Assembly (NCBI RefSeq): GCF_004569635.1
Contig: NZ_SPOZ01000013.1
Coordinates: forward strand, 1-64,000
DNA: 64,000 nt
Reading direction: 5' to 3'
Origin: Streptococcus sp. LYSM12
GTDB taxonomy: Bacteria > Bacillota > Bacilli > Lactobacillales > Streptococcaceae
Shown one piece after another: positions 56,657 to 64,000 of this stretch. A program made the position numbers and the translations under genes. The notes beneath the pieces are model-generated. The model was not told the DNA's origin and did not search any database. It saw only the letters and a list, made by a program, of their open reading frames with translations. Every line of letters begins with the position of its first letter. Within the stretch, counting starts at the first letter, position 1.

Positions 56657-57652
56657 TTAGAAAAAGAATGAACGAATCCATGACAAAATAGTTATTCCGA
56701 TAATGATAGCGTGCCATTTCCAATACATGAGAAAGAGACCAGCTGTTTCACGAATCCAGGCACTTGGTAGGTAGTAGAGGGCTGTTTTTGATCCTACGCT
56801 ACGACCTTTGAGCTTTAGTTTGCGCATATAGATTCCAGCCCGTAATGAATGAAAGCTATTGGTTACAACAAGAAAACGTGGCCTAGTATCTGGACTTTCA
56901 CCAATGAGATTTCGAGAAAAGGTCAGATTTTCAAGGGTGGTCGTGGATTGCTTTTCAAGAAGAAGCTTGTCGCTCGCTAGCCCCTTATCCAGCAGATAAC
57001 GAGACATAGCCTCAGCTTCAGAAATAGCTTCATCCTTTCCTTGACCGCCAGAAACAATAATGGTCGGTTGTTTGCCAAATTTTTCATAGTAGAAGAATCC
57101 CTTATCCAGACGTTGGGCAAGGAGAGGTGGGACCTTATCTCCCATTAGCCCAGACCCTAGTATAATGATATAGTCTGGTTGGTAGGTGAGGGGAAATAGA
57201 TTATAAAAGAGTCCGTAAGCGATATAGGATAGGTAGATAAAACTTCCGTAGATGAGCAAACTATCCAGTAATTCGGTTATTTTTCCAATAAGGAAATAAT
57301 GATTCAAGAAATGTAGAGCTAGGGTAATCAGGATTGTGAGACCATAAAAGAGTGAGAGGAGATTGGCTAACCGACGTCCTTCAAAAGTCATCATCTGTCT
57401 GCCATTAAACAGGAGATAGATAGTGGATAGGATTACACTCAATGGAATGAGTAGGAGTCCGCCGATAAGGAAGATGATAGCGGTCTGTTTATCCCAAAGA
57501 CTCAGTTGGACAACAAAGAATCCTGCAATGGTAAAAGCAAAGAGGATGAAGACAATTAAAAAGAGATAGGCATTGATGAGGCGTCTTGGCTCGATGAGAA
57601 CGAGCGCGATAAGTAAGAGGGCAGGTATGAGCCAAACAAGGTGAAGAATCAT
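56657..57652 (-). CDS. YdcF/SanA-like membrane protein (DUF218)
   Basis: 331 aa. Four to five membrane helices (~1-165), then a DUF218 domain (~170-305): YIIILGSGLMGDKVPPLLAQRLDKG, PTIIVSGGQGKDE, AEAMSRYLLDKG and FLVVTNSFHSLRAGIYMRK. A last hydrophobic helix ends the protein. DUF218 proteins are linked to envelope integrity; the reaction is unknown. It lies alone between repeat clusters. Confidence 0.85.
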   Translation of the reverse strand: MILHLVWLIPALLLIALVLIEPRRLINAYLFLIVFILFAFTIAGFFVVQLSLWDKQTAIIFLIGGLLLIPLSVILSTIYLLFNGRQMMTFEGRRLANLLSLFYGLTILITLALHFLNHYFLIGKITELLDSLLIYGSFIYLSYIAYGLFYNLFPLTYQPDYIIILGSGLMGDKVPPLLAQRLDKGFFYYEKFGKQPTIIVSGGQGKDEAISEAEAMSRYLLDKGLASDKLLLEKQSTTTLENLTFSRNLIGESPDTRPRFLVVTNSFHSLRAGIYMRKLKLKGRSVGSKTALYYLPSAWIRETAGLFLMYWKWHAIIIGITILSWIRSFFF

Positions 57653-57841
57653 AAATGGGAAGAGCCTTTCCTTTTGATGTTTTGATAAGATGAAGAAATA
57701 TATTTAGTTAGTATAGCATAAATTGTTGAACTAGAAAAGACGACAGGAGTCTTTCTTTTCGATTTTAATCTAGAAAGGAATACGGGCTAGAAGTTTAAAA
57801 AAGGGTTACAGCCCGCTCATTTGATGAACGAGATTTACAGG

Positions 57842-57879
57842 TTGCTCCTTTCTTAGCACTAAAAGTAAATGACTATACT
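57842..57879 (-). repeat. MITE remnant
   Basis: CTCCTTTCTTAGCACTAAAAGTAAATGACTATA, the right part of a MITE with several substitutions and a short loss. Confidence 0.55.
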
Positions 57880-57891
57880 AGCTATCATGTC

Positions 57892-58289
57892 GTTGACGGT
57901 TGGAAATGAACTGCTGCTCTTTTTTCAGGGAACAGGCTCAAAAGCTCCACTGGAGCTTTTTACTCATATTTGTTCTTGTTTCCCACTCCACATCTGACCT
58001 CTAGGACTGATGCGAACGAGTGCACTTCATGTCCAACCTCCAACAGTCACTACTCTGACTGTTGGAGCTATGCGGGTGGGAGTGAAACGATCTGGGAATA
58101 GACCGTTTCAGTCCTAAGCTAGAATGCAGGAAATAAGGTATAGCCGTTTCGTTTATCTTTTATTACTTTGTTAACTCACTTTGCCGTACTCTAGTACAGC
58201 CTGCAGCTCCTTGCCTAATACTAAAAGCGAACTAAAAAACTATAACCCCCACTCTTTCTTATGTGTTTTGAGTTCTTTCCCATTCCCAT
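57892..58289 (+). repeat. Dispersed ~290 bp repeat, copy 3 (with MITE inside)
   Basis: Collinear with copy 2 but uninterrupted at the GGAGCTTTTTACTC site. It is instead broken by a MITE after GAAATAAGG (58139-58244) and resumes with CCCCACTCTTTCTTATGTG. Confidence 0.75.
58139..58244 (-). repeat. MITE copy (106 bp), first of three
   Basis: TATAGCCGTTTCGTTTATC at the left, GAACTAAAAAACTATA at the right. Identical to the next copy except one or two bases. Confidence 0.85.
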
Positions 58290-58393
58290 TCATGAAGTTG
58301 AAAATGGAAAATCGAGTGAAGTTCATTGGAGTGTTGAGCTGTATGAAGTTCAGTAAGGCAAGCTGGTGATAGAAGAAGTTGATGTTTGATGAG

Positions 58394-58499
58394 TATAGCC
58401 GTTTCGTTTATCTTTTATTACTTCGATAACTCACTTTGCCGTACTCTAGTACAGCCTGCAGCTCCTTGCCTAATACTAAAAGCGAACTAAAAAACTATA
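58394..58499 (-). repeat. MITE copy (106 bp), second of three
   Basis: Duplicate of the copy at 58139 with the same degenerate right end (ACTAAAAAACTATA), carried by the tandem duplication rather than by separate insertion. Confidence 0.85.
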
Positions 58500-58636
58500 A
58501 CCCCCACTCTTTCTTATGTGTTTTGAGTTCTTTCCCATTCCCATTCATGAAGTTGAAAATGGAAAATCGAGTGAAGTCCATTGGATTGTTGAGCTGTATG
58601 AAGTTCAGTAAGGCAAGCTGGTGATAGAAGAAGTAG

Positions 58637-58742
58637 TATAGTCATTTCGTTTATCTTTTATTATTTCGTTAATTCTCTTTGCCGTACTCTAGTACAGCCT
58701 GCAGCTCCTTGCCTAGTACTAAAAGCAAACGAAAAGACTATA
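58637..58742 (-). repeat. MITE copy (106 bp), third of three
   Basis: TATAGTCATTTCGTTTATC at the left, AAACGAAAAGACTATA at the right. Its ends differ from the previous two, so it is an independent insertion. Confidence 0.85.
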
Positions 58743-58982
58743 ACCTTTCCTTTGGTGTGTAATATCTACCAACCGTCTATCCCTAGGCTGTTGGTAGATA
58801 CTAATACTTTATAAGCATCAGCTTTGCATGGTTTCTTCACTTTCGTGAACGTTCGTTCTAGCTTCGATTTCCTTGGTAGTCAGAAATTGATTTTTAGAGA
58901 GTATGAATGGAGGCTTTTTTCAACCGTCTATCCTTTTAATTGGCACTTGAGAGGCCATAAATGATAAGAAAGAAAAGAAATC

Positions 58983-59046
58983 GTTCTCATGGAAACTTTA
59001 TTCTTGACACCTGGTTGGAAAATGCTAAAATTGTTCTCATGGAAAC
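58983..59046 (+). promoter_or_regulatory. satR promoter with paired operators
   Basis: GTTCTCATGGAAAC occurs at 58983-58996 and again at 59033-59046, exactly 50 bp apart; each copy is a partial palindrome (10 of 14 positions). Between them are -35 TTGACA (59004-59009) and -10 TAAAAT (59026-59031). This bracket fits autorepression by the MarR protein encoded next (inference). Confidence 0.65.
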
Positions 59047-59067
59047 GAAATGAGAAAGGAAACCGTT

Positions 59068-59520
59068 GTGACTACAGATCCACTTAAGGAATTTAAAAGA
59101 CTGGCTCATAATATGAGCTCTGTTGTTCATGCTGCCGCTCGAGATGCAGGGATGGAGTTATTGGGAGGACCGCAAGGGCATGTGCTGTATTATCTTGCTC
59201 ATCATGAGGATGAGGAAATTTTTATCAAAGATATTGAGCACCACCTGAAAATCTCTAAATCTGTAACTAGTAATCTTATCAAGCGGATGGAAAAAAATGG
59301 CTTTATCGTGGTTGAACCGTCCAGGGTTGATAAGCGTAAGAAAATCGTTCGTATGTCAGATACTGCTAGAATAAAGAGCCAGAAGATAGGTGCATTTTGG
59401 AGAAATATGCGTCAAAAATTAGTCGCAGGGATTGCAGAAGAAGATTTAGCTGTCTTTTCAAAAGTTATCCAACAACTTCATGATAACCTAGAAACAATAG
59501 AGCAGAAGGAGAAAGAATGA
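59068..59520 (+). CDS. satR: MarR-family regulator (SatR-like)
   Basis: 150 aa from GTG 59068, seven bases after AAAGGA. The in-frame ATG at 59050 would lie only ~12 nt from the predicted transcript start and overlaps the operator, so it is less likely. Winged helix with IFIKDIEHHLKISKSVTSNLIKRMEKNGFI and a wing VEPSRVDKRKKIVRM. It heads an operon with a two-part ABC exporter, as SatR does for the SatAB fluoroquinolone pump of S. suis; the symbol rests on this layout. Confidence 0.8.
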   Translation: MTTDPLKEFKRLAHNMSSVVHAAARDAGMELLGGPQGHVLYYLAHHEDEEIFIKDIEHHLKISKSVTSNLIKRMEKNGFIVVEPSRVDKRKKIVRMSDTARIKSQKIGAFWRNMRQKLVAGIAEEDLAVFSKVIQQLHDNLETIEQKEKE

Positions 59521-61283
59521 AGAAATTATTTAAACGTTTAAATAGCAAAGAGTGGCTGATGGTTTTGGCTAGTATTGCCTTTGTCTGTTTGACAGTTTGG
59601 CTCGAGTTAGAAGTCCCGAATTACATGTCTGAAATCACCAAGCTCTTGCAATTCCCAGATACGACTACCTCAGAACTTTGGTCGCCAGGACTTAAAATGC
59701 TGGGCTTGTCGTTAGCAAGTTTTGGAGCCTCTGTTATGGTTGGGTTTATGGCATCGCGGTTAGCTGCTAGCTTTACCACTCGTTTGCGTAAGGATATTTT
59801 TCACCGTGTGTTGGATTATTCAGATGCTGAGATCAAGCACTTTAGCATTCCGAGTCTATTGACGCGAACCACCAATGATTTGACACAGATTCAGCTCTTG
59901 TTTACCATGGGCTTGCAGGTTGTGACGCGTGGACCAATTATGGCGATTTGGGCACTGAGCAAGATTGTCGGAAAATCAGATAATTGGCTTTGGGCGGTTA
60001 CCGGAGCAGTCTTGATTAACCTTGTTATGATGACTATTTTGGTCACCTTGGCTTTTCCAAAACAAACGATTGTCCAAAAGCTGACCGACCGTTTGAACAG
60101 CATTACGCGTGAGGGCTTAATCGGTATCCGTATCGTTCGGGCCTATAATGCTGAAGATTATCAAAACAGAAAATTTGCGCAGGCTAATGAAGAATTAACA
60201 TCGCTTAACTTATTTGTCAGTCGCCTAATGGCTCTTATGAATCCTGTTATGATGACTATTTCGAGTAGCCTAGGTCTGGCAATTTATTGGATTGGAGCCT
60301 ACCTCATCAATAGGGCTGAGGTACCAGATAAACTACCCATTTTTAGCGATATGGTGGTTTTCATGTCCTATGCCATGCAGGTGGTTATGGGGTTCATGAT
60401 GATGAGCGCCTTGTTTATCATTTTGCCTCGTGTCTTGGTTTCAACTAAGCGCATCAATGAAGTGTTGGATTTGACCTCTTCTATCATTTCGCCTCAACAA
60501 TCTCAGTCTGGGGCAGTAGAGTCTGCTCAGATTATCTTTGATGATGTAACTTTCCGCTATTCTGATACATCAGAGCCTGTGATTGAGCATATCAATTTTA
60601 CTGCAAAAGCCGGGGACACGGTCGCTTTCATTGGTTCGACTGGTTCTGGAAAGTCAACCTTGGTGAACTTAATTCCGCGTTTTTATGATGTGAGTGAGGG
60701 GCAGATTTTGCTAGATGGTGTGGATGTAAGAGATTATAGCCAAGCAGACTTACATGCTAAAGTTGGCTATATTCCCCAAAAAGCAGTTTTGTTTTCAGGT
60801 GATATTCGTAGTAATATTGACTTTGGAGAAAGCAAAGAAAGTCCACTCAATGATGAGGCGATTTGGGAAGCTCTGGATTTAGCGCAAGCTAAAAGCTTTG
60901 TCGAGGAAAAAGAAGACGGACTTTCTTCACCGGTTGCCCAGTCTGGAAGTAATTTTTCAGGTGGTCAGCGCCAGCGTTTAGCGATTGCGCGCGCGCTTGC
61001 TCGTAAGCCAGAAATTTTAATTTTTGACGACTCATTCTCAGCCCTTGATTATCGGACGGATCGTATGTTACGGGAGGAGCTCGCAGCACATACCGTAGGA
61101 ATGACCAAGTTAATTGTAGCTCAGCGGATTTCGACCATTATGGACGCGGATCAAATCTTGGTTCTTGATAAAGGAAAAGTTGTTGGCCAAGGAACTCATA
61201 AAGAATTACTTGCAAGCAATGAAGTCTACCAAGAAATTGCTTACTCTCAATTGTCGAAGGAGGAATTGGAAAATGAACAATAA
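59517..61283 (+). CDS. satA: ABC exporter half, degenerate-site subunit (SatA-like)
   Basis: 588 aa: six membrane helices, then Walker A GSTGSGKST (373-381), signature FSGGQRQRL and Walker B ILIFDDSFSALD with Asp in place of the catalytic Glu. ATGA overlap with satR. Same architecture as the protein at 52183, so the window holds two paralogous exporters. Drug export is inferred from the satRAB arrangement. Confidence 0.85.
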   Translation: MKKLFKRLNSKEWLMVLASIAFVCLTVWLELEVPNYMSEITKLLQFPDTTTSELWSPGLKMLGLSLASFGASVMVGFMASRLAASFTTRLRKDIFHRVLDYSDAEIKHFSIPSLLTRTTNDLTQIQLLFTMGLQVVTRGPIMAIWALSKIVGKSDNWLWAVTGAVLINLVMMTILVTLAFPKQTIVQKLTDRLNSITREGLIGIRIVRAYNAEDYQNRKFAQANEELTSLNLFVSRLMALMNPVMMTISSSLGLAIYWIGAYLINRAEVPDKLPIFSDMVVFMSYAMQVVMGFMMMSALFIILPRVLVSTKRINEVLDLTSSIISPQQSQSGAVESAQIIFDDVTFRYSDTSEPVIEHINFTAKAGDTVAFIGSTGSGKSTLVNLIPRFYDVSEGQILLDGVDVRDYSQADLHAKVGYIPQKAVLFSGDIRSNIDFGESKESPLNDEAIWEALDLAQAKSFVEEKEDGLSSPVAQSGSNFSGGQRQRLAIARALARKPEILIFDDSFSALDYRTDRMLREELAAHTVGMTKLIVAQRISTIMDADQILVLDKGKVVGQGTHKELLASNEVYQEIAYSQLSKEELENEQ

Positions 61284-63021
61284 AACATCTTCTTTATTTA
61301 GGCAGATGAAGCCTTATGTTAAACGTTTTCAAGTTCCTTTTGTGATCGCGGTGATTGGAGCAGTTGTATCCAGTGTTATCACAGTAATCGGTCCTGACAA
61401 ATTAAGCGAGATTACAGACTTGATCACCGAAGGCTTAATGACAGGGATTGATACTGCTAAAATATCTGAAATTGCTGTGACTCTGGCGATTCTCTATGGA
61501 ATTGGTGCTGTAGTTAACTATGGTCAATCCTTTACTATTTCAACTATTATCCAGCATTTTTCAAGGCGTCTGCGGACAGCGATTGCCGAAAAAATGAATA
61601 GACTTCCCTTGGGTTATTTTGATCGTCATTCTCAAGGTGATACCTTATCTCGCGTGACCAATGATGTGGATACAGCTAGCCAATCTCTGAACCAAAGTTT
61701 AGGAACAGTTCTCTCTTCTAGTATTCTCTTGGCTGCGACTCTTATTATGATGTTCAAAACCAACGTAATCTTGTCTTTTGTTGCGATTAGTTCGGTTTTG
61801 ATTGGCCTTGCCTTTGTTGGCGTTATCATGAAACAAGCGCGAGGCTTTTTCAAGAGCCAGCAAGCTAATCTTGCCAACGTCAATGGTTATGTAGAAGAAA
61901 TGTATTCTGGTCATCAGGTTGTGCTAAGCTACTATGCAGGACATGAGGTGAAAGAGCAGTTTGAACATCTCAATCAGGCTTTATATGGTAGTATGTGGAA
62001 ATCTCAGTTTATTTCTGGAATTATGATGCCTATGATGATGTTTATCGGAAACTTTGGCTATGTTATGGTTGTGCTGGCTGGTGCTGCCTTGACCTTAAAT
62101 GGTTATGCGACTATGGGGACGATTGTAGCTTTTATGATCTATGTTCGCATCTTTTCTCAACCCTTGTCTCAGATTGCTCAGGGCTTGACCGTTTTACAAT
62201 CTGCTAGTGCTGCTCTGGGACGTGTCTTTGAGTTTTTGGGTGAAAAAGAAATGGAAGATGATCATGCAAAATCGCAACAGCTGGTTTCTGTGAAAGGGAA
62301 TGTGACATTTGAACAGGTGTCTTTTGGGTATTCGCCTGATAACACTATCATCCGTGATTTCTCTGCAAGGGCTAAGGCAGGTCAAAAAATTGCCATTGTT
62401 GGACCAACCGGTGCAGGAAAGACGACCATTGTTAACCTCTTGATGAAATTTTATGAGATTAATCAAGGACGGGTTTTGATCGATGGTGTAGATATCAAGA
62501 CGATGAAAAGATCTGAAGTTCATGATGCTTTTAGTATGGTCTTACAAGATACCTGGCTCTTTGAGGGAACGATCAGGGAAAATCTGATATATAATCAGCA
62601 AGACATTTCAGACGAGGCAGTTATTCAGGCTGCAAAAGCAGTCGGGGTTCATCACTTTATCATGACCCTACCAGAGGGTTATGATACGATGCTTGATGAT
62701 ACGGTTACCTTATCGGTTGGTCAAAAGCAACTATTAACGATTGCTCGTGCGCTTTTAAAGGAGGCACCTCTTCTCATTCTTGATGAAGCGACTAGTTCTG
62801 TCGATACGCGAACGGAAGAGTTGATTCAAAAGGCTATGGACACGCTTATGGAAGGACGAACTTCCTTTGTCATTGCGCACCGTCTATCTACCATTCGTAA
62901 TGCTGACCTCATTCTCGTCATGAAAGATGGTAATATCATCGAACAAGGAAATCACGAGACCCTTATGGCCCAAAATGGCTTCTATGCCAACCTATACAAC
63001 AGCCAATTTGATGAGGAGTAA
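61273..63021 (+). CDS. satB: ABC exporter half, catalytic subunit (SatB-like)
   Basis: 582 aa from ATG 61273, after AAGGAGG; the open frame back to 61165 lies inside satA and is rejected. Membrane domain, Walker A GPTGAGKTT (377-385), signature LSVGQKQLL and Walker B LLILDEATSSVD with intact Glu. Overlaps satA by 11 nt, so the two subunits are made together. Confidence 0.86.
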   Translation: MNNKTSSLFRQMKPYVKRFQVPFVIAVIGAVVSSVITVIGPDKLSEITDLITEGLMTGIDTAKISEIAVTLAILYGIGAVVNYGQSFTISTIIQHFSRRLRTAIAEKMNRLPLGYFDRHSQGDTLSRVTNDVDTASQSLNQSLGTVLSSSILLAATLIMMFKTNVILSFVAISSVLIGLAFVGVIMKQARGFFKSQQANLANVNGYVEEMYSGHQVVLSYYAGHEVKEQFEHLNQALYGSMWKSQFISGIMMPMMMFIGNFGYVMVVLAGAALTLNGYATMGTIVAFMIYVRIFSQPLSQIAQGLTVLQSASAALGRVFEFLGEKEMEDDHAKSQQLVSVKGNVTFEQVSFGYSPDNTIIRDFSARAKAGQKIAIVGPTGAGKTTIVNLLMKFYEINQGRVLIDGVDIKTMKRSEVHDAFSMVLQDTWLFEGTIRENLIYNQQDISDEAVIQAAKAVGVHHFIMTLPEGYDTMLDDTVTLSVGQKQLLTIARALLKEAPLLILDEATSSVDTRTEELIQKAMDTLMEGRTSFVIAHRLSTIRNADLILVMKDGNIIEQGNHETLMAQNGFYANLYNSQFDEE

Positions 63022-63224
63022 AGTGGCGTACTGCACCACTTTAGCCCCGCTCTTGAAAATGAGAAAGCGTGGGAAATATAGTGTCAGATTTCGCCCCCGT
63101 TCTTAGAAAACTGAGTGTATGATGCATCTTGGGGGAGGCTATCAGCCTATCTCTAGAAATGGGCTATCTGGGTTTCATAGCTAGATTTAGCATACCTAAA
63201 GGGTAGATGAACAAGTACAAAAAG

Positions 63225-63264
63225 ACTTGAGAGTAGCAATTTAACTGCTATTCTCAAGTTTTTT
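63225..63264 (+). terminator. Terminator of the satRAB-like operon
   Basis: CTTGAGAGTAGCA pairs with TGCTATTCTCAAG (one mismatch), followed by T6. The 200 nt before it contain no gene. Confidence 0.8.
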
Positions 63265-63319
63265 ATTCTTGCAGTCATTTAGATTTTCCATGATATAATA
63301 GAGAAAAGGAGGAAGTACC

Positions 63320-63760
63320 ATGTACGAATTTCAAAATCCAACAGATGAACGTATCCAAGCCTATCTAGCAACCAGTAAGACCATTGCGGTGGTAGGTTTA
63401 TCGGATAAGGACGATTCGGTTAGTAAGCGCATTTCTAAGTTTATGCAGGATATGGGGTATCGGATTATTCCTGTCAATCCTCGCTTGGCTGGCGGTGAGA
63501 TTTTAGAGGAAAAAGTGTATGCCAGTCTTTCAGATATTCCACTAGCGATTGATATTGTGAACGTCTTTCGTAAGAAAGAATTTTTGGCAGATGTGGCGCA
63601 TGAGTTTGTAACCATTGATGCCCGCATTTTCTGGGCACAACTAGATTTGCAAAGTCAAGAAACTGCTGCTATTTTAAAAGAGGCCGGTTGTGAAGATGTG
63701 GTTATGAATCGCTGTATCAAGCGAGATTATCTTCGTCTTATGAGCGGAGGTGTAATCTGA
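63320..63760 (+). CDS. CoA-binding domain protein (YccU type)
   Basis: 146 aa Rossmann-like fold. TIAVVGLSDKDDSVSKRISKFMQDMGYRIIPVNPR near 21-55 is the CoA_binding motif shared with succinyl-CoA synthetase alpha; SDIPLAIDIVNVFRKKEF follows, and the Cys in EAGCEDVVMNRCIKRDY is conserved. Function unknown. AAAGGAGG precedes; the stop overlaps the next ATG (TGATG). Confidence 0.85.
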   Translation: MYEFQNPTDERIQAYLATSKTIAVVGLSDKDDSVSKRISKFMQDMGYRIIPVNPRLAGGEILEEKVYASLSDIPLAIDIVNVFRKKEFLADVAHEFVTIDARIFWAQLDLQSQETAAILKEAGCEDVVMNRCIKRDYLRLMSGGVI

Positions 63761-64000
63761 TGGCAACCCTCGTTATTATTCGGGGAAATTCTGGATCGGG
63801 CAAGACCAGTCTGTCAGAGGCTTTACAGGAACACTATGGTCGTAGGACCTTACTTATCTCTCAAGATAATGTTCGCAGAACCATGCTAAGAGAAAAGGTA
63901 GAGCCTGGTAATCTTTCGATTTTGCTGACAGAAACGATTGCTCGTTTTGGACATGCAGAGGATTTACTGGTAATTATTGAGGGATTTTATGAGGCAGAAA
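63760..64000 (+). CDS. P-loop kinase-like protein (partial, runs off the window)
   Basis: First 80 codons only: MATLVIIRGNSGSGKTSLSEALQEHYG has a Walker A motif GNSGSGKT at residues 9-16, followed by LLISQDNVRRTML, resembling zeta-toxin/AAA-type small-molecule kinases. Coupled by TGATG to the CoA-binding gene. The C-terminal part lies outside the window, so the class is provisional. Confidence 0.7.
   Translation, partial: MATLVIIRGNSGSGKTSLSEALQEHYGRRTLLISQDNVRRTMLREKVEPGNLSILLTETIARFGHAEDLLVIIEGFYEAE

Larger units (their letters stand above)
58139..58635 (+). repeat. 255-bp tandem duplication
   Basis: 58139-58393 and 58394-58635 are near-identical: each is a MITE plus the same downstream piece (CTCTTTCTTATGTG, TGAAGTTGAAAATGG, GGCAAGCTGGTGATAGAAG). 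Few substitutions, so it is recent. Confidence 0.85.
57653..59067. other. Repeat-dense stretch before satR
   Basis: Contains a MITE remnant (57842-57879), dispersed-repeat copy 3, three MITE copies in a row, a 255-bp tandem duplication and the satR control region (each listed). 58743-58980 has no recognised feature. No coding frame is supported. Confidence 0.6.

Noticed and set aside
61165-61272. Longer satB start
   Set aside because: Lies fully inside satA; ATG 61273 has AAGGAGG at the right distance.

Overview
The window is a low-GC Firmicute chromosome segment, most likely Streptococcus and probably S. suis or a close relative. The pointers are a 5S-Val-Gly-Ile-Glu tRNA block, a GH35 beta-galactosidase/mannose-family PTS operon laid out as in streptococci, small streptococcal families (DUF960, DUF1912), a type II-A CRISPR locus with an S. 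mutans/S. pyogenes-like Cas9 and tracrRNA, and a MarR regulator plus two-half ABC exporter resembling satRAB of S. suis. Species assignment is inference; no search was possible.

Layout. 1-0.75 kb: 3' end of an rRNA operon (5S) and four tRNAs. 0.75-1.8 kb: gene-poor, holding a stray 16S rRNA fragment. 1.8-6.4 kb: a TM2-domain/SH3 membrane pair, DUF960, DUF402 and recX (minus strand), then rlmD. 6.4-8.1 kb: repeats and decayed sequence. 8.1-18.0 kb: a complete core type VII secretion locus (esxA-esaA-essA-esaB-essB-essC) with no toxin genes behind essC. 18.5-26.9 kb: two GntR regulators and the galactoside operon bgaC-PTS IIB-IIC-IID-IIA-galM; the agaS gene expected between IIA and galM is absent and repeats occupy the place. 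26.9-28.4 kb: repeats. 28.4-29.0 kb: two small genes. 29.3-35.4 kb: one operon linking protein lipoylation to ADP-ribosylation (LipL-like transferase, OYE-like and luciferase-like flavoenzymes, GcvH-like carrier, macrodomain, SirTM sirtuin, LplA). 35.7-40.5 kb: a T-box leader, then, after an inserted MITE and two unrelated genes, valS. 40.6-44.0 kb: a PLD-helicase-DUF3427 protein and a Nudix hydrolase. 44.4-52.0 kb: a type II-A CRISPR-Cas locus in which cas9 carries a frameshift, with tracrRNA, cas1, cas2, csn2, leader and 13 repeats/12 spacers. 52.1-55.7 kb: a heterodimeric ABC exporter with a leader terminator. 56.7-57.7 kb: YdcF-like protein. 57.7-58.9 kb: stacked repeats. 59.0-63.0 kb: MarR regulator and second heterodimeric ABC exporter. 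The right edge holds a CoA-binding protein and the start of a P-loop kinase gene.

A ~106 bp inverted-repeat MITE (TATAGTC...GACTATA) recurs at least ten times plus remnants. Comparison of dispersed-repeat copies inside the window gives filled and empty sites and points to insertion at TA. The most interesting points are the broken cas9 in an otherwise intact CRISPR locus with tracrRNA lying between the cas9 promoter and cas9, the valS T-box separated from valS, the effector-less T7SS, the SirTM/lipoylation operon, the 16S fragment, and the regulatory hairpins before the helicase and before the first ABC exporter.
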